Part shown: positions 46,061-55,999 of the stretch, piece after piece | Numbering within the stretch: position 1 is the stretch's first letter | Layout: each line of letters starts with the position of its first letter | NCBI GenBank assembly: GCA_027946365.1 | Contig: JAPEUQ010000012.1 | Span: 186,001 to 250,000, forward strand | Length of the DNA: 64,000 nucleotides | Reading direction: 5' to 3' | Source: Kalmusia sp. IMI 367209 | Lineage: Eukaryota; Ascomycota; Dothideomycetes; Pleosporales; Didymosphaeriaceae | Notes under the pieces: model-generated | What the model was told of the DNA's origin: nothing | Seen by the model: only the letters and a program-made list of their open reading frames with translations | Databases searched by the model: none | Program-made: the position numbers and the translations under genes

Positions 46061-46340
46061 CTTGAGGTTTGGAGTCCTGTTTGTAGTCTGAGCTGAATCT
46101 GAGAATATTCCGTTGAACTTTCATCACTCTTGAGGTGTTAATACAGCTCATTGCAACATCAAAAAAAGCGTGCTACATCTCGAAAATATCAGGTCTCGCT
46201 GTCTAAATGCTGCATGACATGCACAAGTGGTTGTACCAAATGTAGAATAATCAACACATTATCCGCTGCAAAAAGACGACAAGAAAAATTGGAGAATGAC
46301 GACGGCAAAAGGATGCGAACGCAAAAAGAAAGTGTGGTTA
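46061..46340. other. Intergenic spacer, NLR / tRNA
   Basis: 280 bp of 3' flank between the NLR stop and the tRNA gene. Nothing recognised. Confidence 0.5.
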
Positions 46341-46436
46341 CGACGCAGACAAGATTCGAACTTGCGAGGCCGAAGCCATTAGATGACTGAATTGAGAAAT
46401 TCAAGTCTAACCCATTAACCACTCTGGCACTGCGTC
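46341..46436 (-). tRNA. tRNA-Ser(TGA) with a 15-nt intron
   Basis: Type II tRNA on the minus strand. The acceptor stem GACGCAG pairs with CTGCGTC (46436 end and 46342-46348), with discriminator G at 46341. The D-arm contains AGAGTGGTTAATGG. The anticodon stem TTAGA/TCTAA encloses loop CTTGAAA after splicing, with anticodon TGA at 46401-46403. A 15-nt intron (46385-46399) lies one base 3' of the anticodon, the canonical place. The long variable arm GGCTTCGGCC and T-arm AGTTCGAATCT fit serine tRNA. Mature length is 81 nt. It sits at the right edge of the accessory island. Confidence 0.92.
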
Positions 46437-46645
46437 GGTAAGGATACCCAACGAATACGCGCTCGTTTCGTCTGATGCAATTTCCGAAAATTAGGAAAAT
46501 TATATGTAGCGATAAAACAGTCAAGCCTCTGAGAGCGATGCACAATCCCACCTTTTCCTCGCGTGTGCGTCACAAGCGGGGCAGCAACCAAGGCGCTTAA
46601 CGATGGGGCATCTTAGCCGCATCATATGATTGGTCATTAACATCA

Positions 46646-47581
46646 CTACAGCGCCGCCTTGCCACTCAATGCCCACTTCCCTTTCTCCTCCACGACTTTC
46701 CCCTCGCCCTTCAGCTTTTCTAGAATCTGCAGCACGCCCGCTTCGGCTGGCTTCCACAGATTCTCCGGATAGTCCTTGTAGATTACCTTGACTATGTCCA
46801 TTGGCGCCCACCCGCCGTCCTTCTGCTCAGCTAAAACGTCTAGCACTTGCTTCTCGCGCTGCTTCCGATGCTTTATATATTCGAGGACCTTTGCGGGTCC
46901 GTCTTCGATGACAGGCCCGTGCCCGGGGTATGCGCGGCCCTTGAACTGCTTGGACATGCCGTCTAGGCTCTTCATGTAGGTAGCGAGGTCTGCGAAGACG
47001 GCAGTGCCTTGTCCGAGGACGTTGTCGGCAGTGAACATGGCGTCTTCTTCCTCAAGGACAAACGCCATGTGGTCGGTCGTATGGCCGGGGCAAAAATACG
47101 CGCGGAGCGTCGCGCCTTCTGCCGTGAATTTCTGGCCGTCGGTGATGTCCTGCCACCCTGGCTGAGGATCGCGCTTGTAGACTGCGGTGTGGGGGGAGTG
47201 CGCGAGGAGGTCTGGGACGCCTTCTGTATGGTCATGGTGCCAGTGCGATATGAGCGCTTTCTCGATTGTGATGTTCTCGTCTTTCAGGACGGTCTTGAGA
47301 GACTGTATCCATTCTGGCTTGCCCTCGCCGGTATCAATCAAGAGTCGTTTCGGGCCCTGCCCGACGATGTATGTGTTCGTGCCTAGAGAGTTCAGATGCA
47401 ACGATCAGTGTGGTAGAACGGGCGCGGACCTTGCAGGGTGAACTAGCGGCCTGTTAGAGGTCGATGCGACGGTGCAGGCTAGAGTTGTGCTGCTTACCTT
47501 GCTCGGGTTTCCGCCTAACACACGCAGCACCCTACTGCTCAGCTTTTCAACCGCCGGAAGAGGCACCAGAGGCTCTACCAT
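46646..47581 (-). CDS. Metallo-beta-lactamase-fold hydrolase, LACTB2-like
   Basis: MBL-fold protein related to LACTB2, an endoribonuclease in animal mitochondria; related fungal proteins are also linked to polyketide thioester hydrolysis. Minus-strand exons 47581-47498, 47442-47430 (only 13 nt) and 47382-46646 give 277 residues. The micro-exon encodes FTLQ plus one base and rebuilds the family start NPSKFTLQGTNTYIVG. The metal site is complete: HWHHDHTEG, the later FCPGHTTDH, and TADNVLGQG. The C-terminal winged-helix-like tail (KQVLDVLAEQKDGGWAPMDIV) is normal for the family. Introns are 55 and 47 bp. No clear mitochondrial presequence is seen with the start at 47581. Confidence 0.9.
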
Positions 47582-47777
47582 TGTGGGATACTGTTTGTGA
47601 CACGGTGAGTGAGCACGCAATCGCCATGGCAGACGCATGTTTGCTCGCTGGAGAGTGGCCGAGGTTCGGAGTTTAGATAGTCGCTTATCGATAGGGCCGA
47701 GAGATCCCCCTCCAAAGTGAACTATCACTTTTCGGGCACCCCTCGTCGAGAAGATTACACATTCGACAAGGGAAACT
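47582..47777. promoter_or_regulatory. Bidirectional promoter LACTB2-like / EFM5
   Basis: Only 196 bp separate the two divergent ATGs, so both core promoters overlap here. No TATA box is evident. Confidence 0.55.
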
Positions 47778-48704
47778 ATGGTGTCGGTAGATGACGAGGA
47801 TGATGGGCCCATGTAAGTGTGTATATTCCATGGGGTCGCGGTGCTAAGCAGCGAAGACAGCTCTCATCTGGGGCATTGGACGCGCTGAAAGAATTTTATG
47901 GCGAGCGCGATGCGAGGCAGAAACAGTTCGAGGATCTGAAAGCGCAGGCTGAAGACGACTTCGAGGGGAAACTGAGTATGGATGCTTTCACTGAGGATTG
48001 GAATGCCAGCCAGTTTTGGGTGTGTATCATTCGATCTGGGAAAGATGGAGTACTCATGCTTGGGTAGTATAGCGACGAAACCGCGACTACACTTGCACGA
48101 CACCTACTCGATGGAGCTACGAATGAGTCTAGAATAGCAGTTGTGTCTGCACCTAGTACTTTCATACAGCTGAAGAACCTGCTCGTAAGCAACGCACGCA
48201 TCTGCATCTTTGTCGCGATACTGATTAGATATATAGGCTTCCGGAGAATACGCAAGCAAGCCAAAGCTAACGCTGCTTGAGTACGACGAGCGCTTCAATG
48301 TCTTCAAAGAATTTGTCCAATATGACTTCGAGCAGCCCATCAAGCTGCCCGTTGAATTGAAAGGCTCCTTCGATCGCATAATATGTGACCCGCCATTCCT
48401 GAGCCAGGACTGCCAGACCAAAGGTGAGCTCCTGACTCACGTTGAAGTATGGGATTGGGGCTGATTTTTTCTAGCTGCGCTGACAGTGCGATGGCTGGCA
48501 AAAACCTGGACGGATGATGTATCGTTGTTTCGGTTGATCGTATGCACAGGAGAACGCATGGAGACATTGATTCAGAGATTATATTCGAAAGTCGGTACGC
48601 AGACCACGAGCTTTGAGGTGAAGCACGCGAAGGGATTGAGCAATGAATTTCGGTGCTACGCCAACTTCGAATGCGAGGATTGGAAATGGGCGAAGAAGAG
48701 CTAG
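47778..48704 (+). CDS. EFM5: eEF1A lysine methyltransferase EFM5 (N6-MTase fold)
   Basis: Cytosolic SAM-dependent methyltransferase that trimethylates a lysine of elongation factor eEF1A (known for yeast Efm5 and human EEF1AKMT1). Exons 47778-47812, 47857-48019, 48068-48184, 48237-48423 and 48475-48704 give 243 residues. The family string EDWNASQFWYSDETA, the acidic SAM loop (LLEYDERF) and catalytic DPPF (ICDPPFLSQDC) are present, followed by the IVCTGERM strand. The 44-bp first intron must use the AG of GCGAAG (47855-47856), since the next AG breaks frame; the result PIQLSSGAL fits the family N-terminus. Confidence 0.92.
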
Positions 48705-48921
48705 AAAGAGCTCAAATACACAATACCTAAAACCATTCCGTGCATTGTTACAAGTCTGTTTAGCCGCGATGATGTCTCTCTCCATGCTCGGCAAAAGCTG
48801 CCCTCTCTCATGAAAGCTACCCCACATCAACCCCTCCATCCTTCGGCCCGCAAGTCTAAACCGCCGAACCTCACAACAGCACCAAACATCACGTCGTAAC
48901 AAGCCCACTCTGAGCACCACA

Positions 48922-49457
48922 ATGGCCGCCTGCATCTTCTGCAAGATCATCAAGGGTAAGCGTGCTCCCTAACTCTATCCAATTGCTACTAAAGCGCAAT
49001 CTAGGAGAGATCCCCTCCCTCAAGCTCTTCGAGTCCGAAAAGACCCTCGCATTCCTCGACATCAGTCCCCTCTCCAAAGGCCATTCTGTACGTCTTTATT
49101 TTGCTTACCCTTCGCATCTCGATTAGCCTCTCTTCCAAGTTCCCTCTTATCTCTTGCTGACACCCGCACCAGCTGATTATCCCCAAATTCCACGGCGCGA
49201 AGCTACATGACATCCCCGACGACCAGCTCGCCGAAGTGCTCAGCGTGACTAAGAAGATTGCGCTTGCGCAGAACATTCAGGATTACAATATTCTGCAGAA
49301 CAATGGCAAGATTGCGCACCAGGTGGTGGACCACGTGCATTTCCATCTGATTCCGAAGCCGAACGAGACAGAAGGGTTGGGAATTGAATGGCCGACTAAG
49401 GAGGCGGATAAAGGGGAGTTACAGAAGCTGTTGGAGGAGATCAAGAGCAAGATGTAA
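48922..49457 (+). CDS. HNT1: HIT-family nucleoside phosphoramidase (HINT/HNT1)
   Basis: Hydrolyses AMP-lysine and related nucleotide phosphoramidates. Exons 48922-48955, 49005-49087 and 49173-49457 give 133 residues, a usual HINT length. The start CIFCKIIKGEIPSLKLFE, the DISPLSKGH segment, and the histidine triad HVHFHLIPK are all clear. Introns are 49 and 85 bp. The gene is followed after about 90 bp by the convergent enoyl-CoA hydratase gene. Confidence 0.96.
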
Positions 49458-49546
49458 GAGAGCATTTGTGGACAGAGCACATATCATCGGCGCTGGTGTA
49501 GGAGCAACACCGGGGATCATACAATTCATGACAAGCTCCAGCTATC

Positions 49547-50495
49547 TCAATGCCCCTTGAACGTGGGTTTCCTCTTCTCCTTGAACGCTAACAGCGCCTC
49601 GTCGCGATCTTTTGTCTTCACAACGAGCTCGTACGCCGCATTCTCTGCCTTCTCGCCCAGCGCGCAGCCCTCCACCGCCGCTAGCGCAGCCTTGATGGCA
49701 ATTGGACCCCCCTCACATATCTCCATTGCAAGCTTCACTGCCTCGTTCAGCACCTTTGTCCGTGCAGCACCTGGCGCCTTTGCCTCCTCTTGCGTGACCT
49801 CTATCAGCCTGTCACACAAGCCTAGGAAATATGCTTCGGGCCCGCCGACTCTCCGCCCCGTGAGAATCATGTCCCGCGCGCGTGCGAGGCCAATTAACGC
49901 AGGCAGTCTGTATGTGCCTCCTGCACCGGGTATGATTGCCAGTCGTGTCTCGGGCAGCGCGACGGTAGTCGTCGAAGCGAAGACGCGCATGTGTGTAGTC
50001 AAAGCGAGCTCGAGGCCGCCGCCGAATGCGGGTGCTGCAAGCGCAGAGATGGTGGGAATAGGTAGTTGCGATATCGAAGCCAGCGTGCCGCGTAGCGTAG
50101 TCAGGAAGTTCGCAGTGCTGTGCGCCCGTTAATTTCAACTCAGTGTGCTCCAGCGTATAGGCTTACTCTTCCTGTGTAAAGGTAGCACGCTCTTTAAGAT
50201 CTGCGCCTGCACAGAAAGCCGTGTCTACATCGCTTGCTAGTATAAGAGCCCGGGTCTCTCCCGTCTCGCCCTCGTTGTGTAGGCTGTTTACATGGTGGGT
50301 CAACTCGGTGAGGAGCTGGCGGGAGATGGCGTTGCGGGCAGCCGGACGATTGAACGACAGGACGCGGATAGTGCCAGAATGTGGAGCTTCAATATTTGTG
50401 ACGTTTATGACTGGTGAGGGGGCGGTAGAGTATGCGCAGCGCTGGATCTGGCGCGTCACCGCGTATAGGCGGAATGTGGGCCTCAGAACAGGCAT
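49547..50495 (-). CDS. Mitochondrial enoyl-CoA hydratase (methylglutaconyl-CoA hydratase-like)
   Basis: Crotonase-fold hydratase, closest in style to AUH/methylglutaconyl-CoA hydratase of leucine breakdown. Minus-strand exons 50495-50167 and 50117-49547 give 299 residues. The N-terminus is Arg-rich without acids (LRPTFRLYAVTRQIQRCAYS), a mitochondrial presequence. Crotonase motifs: FNRPAARNAISRQLL, oxyanion-hole segments AFCAGADLKER and AAPAFGGGLELAL, and the catalytic-Glu block LPETRLAIIPGAGGTYRLP. The 49-bp intron is GT-AG. Exact substrate is inferred from the family. Confidence 0.93.
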
Positions 50496-51214
50496 GATGT
50501 GTGTACAGACAGCCGTAGTGCTTGGTGACTAAAGAAAAGGCCTACACTATGTCAAGAATTGGAAACCTGCCTCGGAAAGTCTATGTCCGTATATGAGGAG
50601 AAACAAAGACGGCGAGGCGGCTATCTGCGGTGTAGTCGGACCGCGGCTTCATGTCTAGGAACTCGGGGAGCTATGACCACCTAGGCTCTCATTGGACGGT
50701 GGAAGCCATCTGTGTCATATTCTACTACACAGTAACATACCCTCTCGCCATACATTTGACCCTAAACGTATTCTGCGTCAAAAACTCCAGAAGCTAGAAA
50801 TTGCTTCTTGTTTCGAAAGATTGTCAGAAAGACTACATTCACGCGCCGGCACAATCAGGACTGGACACACCTCCCTCGAACACGAGTTGCGTAAGGTAAC
50901 GTGCACATCTTCGCCACCAATGTAGTGTCTTTAAACGTCCACATACAGTTTAGGTATGAAGCAAGTTAAAGTGACATCTCACAATGATCAAAATATTGTC
51001 CATAATCGATAGAGCCTAAAGTGTTCAATTCAATGCTTAGATGATGCCACCGCATGCCGGAAATTGAATGGTAATAGACATTCATTCTAGTCAGAACACA
51101 CGTGACCAGTCTTATTTTCATCCTCCCTTCCTATCATACGCGCCTCTCTCTATCTTCAGTGCCATAATTAGTCTCCTTTGCCCATGCAGGTCGTATTAGG
51201 ATTTAGTAACGTAC
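50496..51214. other. Intergenic region
   Basis: About 720 bp holding the hydratase promoter (left) and the 3' flank of the metallothionein-like gene (right). Directly after that gene's stop codon is a GTACGT donor-like site, so a 3' UTR intron is possible. Confidence 0.5.
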
Positions 51215-51474
51215 TTATTTCCACAAGCAGTCAAGACACTGGCAACCTCCAGGGTGGCCCACCGCTACAGAAATAATCAGCCACAAGTCGAGCCGCTCAT
51301 GGCACTGTCGAAAAATAGATGGACGAGCGCTCGATTTCAAGGCACGGAATACTTACTATTCTTACAAGAGGAACACTGGCAACCGCTAACGTGGGCTACA
51401 TGAGGAATTACTTATAGTTCGGGAGTTTGAACAGATGTACGACATAATAACTTACGAGGGTTTTGGGAACTCAT
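51215..51474 (-). CDS. Tiny Cys-rich protein, metallothionein-like
   Basis: Not covered by any long reading frame. Three minus-strand exons, 51474-51456, 51395-51357 and 51264-51215, with good GT-AG introns of 60 and 92 bp (GTAAGT donors, GTAG acceptors), join into 35 codons plus stop. The product has six Cys in two identical-pattern cassettes, SGCQCSSCKN and GGCQCLDCLWK, i.e. CxCxxC twice. No signal peptide is seen. Cys content (17%), size and CxC motifs match fungal copper metallothioneins, although the sequence differs from the short MTs I know. Each cassette has its own exon and both contain the identical 12-mer GGTTGCCAGTGT, so exon duplication is likely. A TATATATA box is about 110 bp upstream. 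Metal binding is inference. Confidence 0.7.
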
Positions 51475-51584
51475 GCTATGGATGATTTTAATCTCGAAAG
51501 GTGATAGTGATCTTTTGGCTTTGACTGATCGTCTGGATGATTGCAGGAAATGCTTTGAGATGAGAAGGAAACCACTCATCTGTC

Positions 51585-51592
51585 TATATATA
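51585..51592 (-). promoter_or_regulatory. TATA box of the metallothionein-like gene
   Basis: TATATATA about 110 bp upstream of the start at 51474, consistent with a strongly regulated short gene. Confidence 0.45.
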
Positions 51593-54592
51593 TTCCCAGA
51601 TTAGACAGATCGCTACAGGTTTTGCATCATTTCAAGCCTGACGTCATTACAACTTCTATGTACTATTCAGGCTTCTACTTTCTCATCATGCATACGCAAG
51701 GTTACATCATTGGGAACGATGGATTCCAGTGATCAACATCACGAACAAGGTGCACGTATTCCTAATGCATGCGTTGGATCCTTTAAAACTGTAGTGAGGT
51801 CAAGAACTCCCAGGGGATGAACGATCATGCAAGAGCTACATGTTCTTCCCAGTTTCTGATCTTTTTGCCCTCAAACACAAACTCTGAGCTGATTTTGCTG
51901 CTAATCTCTTCATGTCTCTGACTGTTGTTTGTGAAGATTTATCTCTACGATCAGTTCAGGACGAGCTCTGACGTTGTGGCTTCCTTGGGTTATAGATTCC
52001 GCAGCGCCAAGCTTCAGCCTGCCCGTTCACGCCCTCACGCCGACCAGTAAGAGGCAGCGTCCAACTTCGTGTCCGCCTCATTCTATCCATAGTCTAATTT
52101 TTTACCCAGTCCCATGCAAGAACCTTGGACTAGCCTTTCCAACTAGTTCCAGTTGACCATTCGCCACAAGACAGGGCGTTGACATGGTGATCAACCCAAG
52201 TTTGAGCATTCCCTATCTAAGCCTGACCAGTCTGGGCCCTCGTGTCCAAGTGTTCGCTATATATCACCAATAAGCTCGTTACAATTTTCGTTGGCCTTGT
52301 TCAATATCGAATCTTAGACTGCGCATCGTTCCAAGTAGCATCCCGCAATGCTCTTGAATCTGGTTGTGGCTCTTTGCTGGTTCTTGAAATCCCCCCTAGC
52401 CGCATAACAGTCTTCGGGAATAGTTGTTGTGTTCAACACTATAGTGTTATTTTTGGCGATCAGCCCTCCTGTATAAATTGGAATGGAACATGCCATATAT
52501 CAGGAATCGGCAACTTGAAGCTACACATCTCGTGAGAATGAAGATCACCGATATCTCAGCTATGCTATGTTAAAAAAGGAAAGGGGTACCATTATCTTTT
52601 CCATTATAGGCGCAGTAAACTAAAAAAGGCCATGGGCGACGAGCTACCAAAGCTAGGACCGAAATCGTTAACATTTGTAGGATGCTCATCAAAATAATCA
52701 AGCGAAGACTCTACTTTGAAGAAGAAACAAGGCCCAATGCGAGATAACTAATAATAGGCCTACAGCTCATTGCGCTTCGCGAAGTGATAGATGAAGTGAG
52801 TAAATTGTCTAGCACTTGGAACGAATCAATCGAATTTGCCAGCCTCAGCTCGAACATTTTGCCGACCAGGAAGAAAATGCGGTATACCAGTTTCCCAGAG
52901 TTCGACCAACACTCGTACATTCTCCGATCGGAATGGTGGGGATTTCTTCAATGTACTGGTTCCACCTTGTTTCAAAGATCGCACACAGAATCTGACATAG
53001 GCAAGCGTGGAAGCCTTGCCAAAACTTACGCAATTACTTCTGCGCACTGTGAATATTCTGACACTAGACCTAGGTCATCTAGACAATCTTGATTTCACTC
53101 CTCCTGCGGAAAAATTCACAATTGTTCTATATATTACCACTTTCTCCGGGTCACCAGATTTTGATTATAAATGGCGTAGAAGAAGGTTAACATAAATAGC
53201 TTGGATATTAATACCGTGAACACTAGTCTCCTCCCATATTGAAAAGTAGCCTCCAATCTTTGCGTCAAGTTGCTTGTCTCGAGTTGGCTCAAAATGTATT
53301 CAATGAACACGCTTCAGAAGAGTGTTAGACGTATTCAACTAACTTCTGCGTGACTTTCATGGCCACAAACTTTGGAACTAGGAGGACCGGTGCTTGCATC
53401 GATTAGTCCATTGTTGGTCCTCTTTGCCATGTACGTACGTCTCTCCTTCTTCTTTTCAAGGATGTACAAAAGGCACAATGTTTCGATGATTTCGACTATT
53501 TTGGTCATGGAAAATTAGACACAGGACCGGTTCGATAATGGCTTCCTAGCATTTGCATCATGTGTCACCTCTAGGCCCATCTGCAGTACAGTCTAGACAT
53601 TATTTGCAAGTTGATATGTAATCTGTTTCCTACTCTCCCTTCTATCTTCTTTTCCTTGTCAAACTTTGGGCCATGCAAGCCTAAGCTAATGATCCTTGGG
53701 CGAGATACCTGCCAGGACATTGGATGAGAACAAATCGAGCCACGGAATTCCATCGGTAGGACTAATCCAAGGGCCTCGATTTGTAATATCCTCAAAGGTC
53801 CATTTGGACCGAAGGTAATTGCGTCAGTTGATTAGAGACACCGAAGGGCTTGGGAGAAGGAGTATCTAGGGCTTACAAGGATTTTTATTGCTTGCTGCAG
53901 AAAGTCTGAGTTGTTTGAAGACAATCACGTCATCAATTATCCCATATCAAAATCCATGTTCTCCGCTCTCAGGCTCGAAATCCTTTCTGGAACGTGGAAA
54001 GTACCCGCGAAACAGGGTTCCGACGTATATCATTCAATCGTTTAGAACTTCAACGACTCAGAAGTATATCTTCATTCCAGTATCCATACAAAGTCAGAGT
54101 ATAGTCGTCACTACAATTCACAAGCAATAGATTGAGTCATCAGGTTGACGCCAACTTTTTTCGGTTTCAAACAAGCGCAGCGCCCGCTGATAAGAGTCAC
54201 AAGCAATAAACCAACCTGTCGAAAGCGGTGCGGCATTTTCAGCTCAAGTATCATTCCCACAGCCTGAACGCCGCACAACAGCAGCAGTTCTCAGTTATCC
54301 CGCAAGCAATAAACCTTAGCGCTCCACCGCCGCGGCATAGTCAACCTATACCATTACCCAAAACAGAACTCCGCATGAAACTTATACGCGGGTAACAACC
54401 TTCAGGGCCCTATAGGAACGTGTATCGAAATCCGATATCCGATGGCAGGGCATTGCTAAGCAGTAGTTGGACGTAGGCTCGTCCACGTGCGTACCCACCG
54501 GATAAATAGCAACACCTGCTATTCTAAGCGCCAAGCATGTGCGAGGCCATGATCTGATCGCTGGGACGGCGTTGAGCGCGGAAATAGTGGGA

Positions 54593-54599
54593 TATAAAT
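54593..54599 (+). promoter_or_regulatory. TATA box of the PhyH-family gene
   Basis: TATAAAT about 160 bp upstream of the ATG at 54756, leaving room for a leader of about 100-130 nt. Confidence 0.4.
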
Positions 54600-54755
54600 T
54601 CTCCGCGGTTCCGGAGGCCTGGTCACGTACTGCACAGACGGTCGCATACTGCTCTGAGCTCGTATTACACTCTTCCCCGCTTAGAGAACAACCGTATTGA
54701 GACTGTTTTTATTTATTTATTAGATTGAAATAGCTCTTGAAGAAATCTTGTGACT

Positions 54756-55809
54756 ATGGCTGAGCAGGAGTATAAGCTCTCGCAAGAGCAGATCGACCAT
54801 TTCCTTGAGCATGGCTGGATCAAGCTCTCGGGGTGCTTCACGCGCGAGCAATCCGCAGAGCTACAATCACAACTATGGGTCCGGCTCGGCATGGACCCAA
54901 ACGACATGTCAACATGGTAATTCACCCTGTCAAAAATTCTCAAGTTACGTGCTAATATCACGCTACAGGAACACCAACAACGACTCCGGCCGCGTCAACA
55001 TGCCCATCCAGAGATACTTCCCCGCGGCGAGTATCGCGCCCAAAGCCTGGTCGGGCATCTGCGAGCTCCTTGGCGGCGAGCACCGTGTCAATGACGCTGT
55101 GTCCAATTGGAAAGATAGCTTCATTGTCAATGTAGGCACCCCAGCGGGCGCAGACAAATACATCAAGCCGCAAGAGCTCCAAAATTGGCACGTCGACGGG
55201 GACTTTTTCGCTCATTACCTCGACTCGCCGGAGCAGGCTTTGCTCGTCATCCCGCTGTGGAGCGACATCGTGCCTAACGGTGGCGGCACGATCATCTGCC
55301 CCGCAGGCATTCCCATCATCGCGAAGCACTTGTACGAGCATCCCGAGGGTGTAAGTCCGCGCATGACGCCGCGCCATGCAAATCCTACGTGGGCGCCTGA
55401 AAAGACGTTAGATTTTTACATCGATATAGCGAAGTCGATGCCCGACGAGGCATTTGTCGAGGTCACGGGCGTGGTGGGTGATGTGTATCTGCTGCATCCT
55501 TTGATGCTGCATTCTGCGAGTAACAATATGCTGCGGAAGGTGAGGGTCATTACGAACCCACCAGTGAGCGTAAAGGAGCCCTTTTGCTTCGATAGGGAGG
55601 ATGGGGAGTATAGCATTGTGGAGCGGAAGACGTTGAGGGAGCTTGGGAAGGAAAGGTTGGAAGGGTGGAGGGTGACAGGGAAGAGGGACAGGATTGTGCC
55701 GGATAGTACGAAGATAAAGGCGGAATTGAAGAGATTGGAGGATGAGAGATTGGCGAAGCTCGCGCAGAGGGTGGAGGTTAAGGCTGTAGAGGTGGATCTG
55801 AAGGCGTGA
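54756..55809 (+). CDS. Phytanoyl-CoA dioxygenase (PhyH) family protein
   Basis: Predicted Fe(II)/2-oxoglutarate-dependent oxygenase. Exons 54756-54916 and 54969-55809 give 333 residues. The N-terminus (LSQEQIDHFLEHGWIKLSG) is the typical PhyH opening. The iron ligands are H and D of WHVDGDFF, with the distal His in VYLLHPLMLHSAS; the Arg of LRKVRVITN can bind 2-oxoglutarate. The C-terminus is a charged helix. No peroxisomal or mitochondrial signal is evident. The 52-bp intron splits a Trp codon. Substrate unknown. Confidence 0.88.
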
Positions 55810-55999
55810 CTGTGAAGTTATATGGGTTTGTGGTAGCGCGTGGGCGTTCTCCTCTCGTTGTATAGTACTCGCATCGCGATGAACTGTGTAGTGAACCAAT
55901 ATATAGGACGCTAATCTATGTACACTCTGCCGATATGTATCGTGCCCTAAGAGAATCTCGTGGAGGTCGTTCCTCAGGTGCTCTGAACCGCAGCAGGCC

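Larger units (their letters stand above)
51475..54755. other. 3.3-kb gene-poor region
   Basis: No full gene can be supported. A minus-strand stretch about 53686-53943 looks coding: an open 20-codon run reading DDVIVFKQLRLSAASN, then a 39-codon run reading EDITNRGPWISPTDGIPW that ends at a stop at 53686. It may be the 3' end of an unknown or decayed gene. The right end holds the PhyH promoter. Confidence 0.45.
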
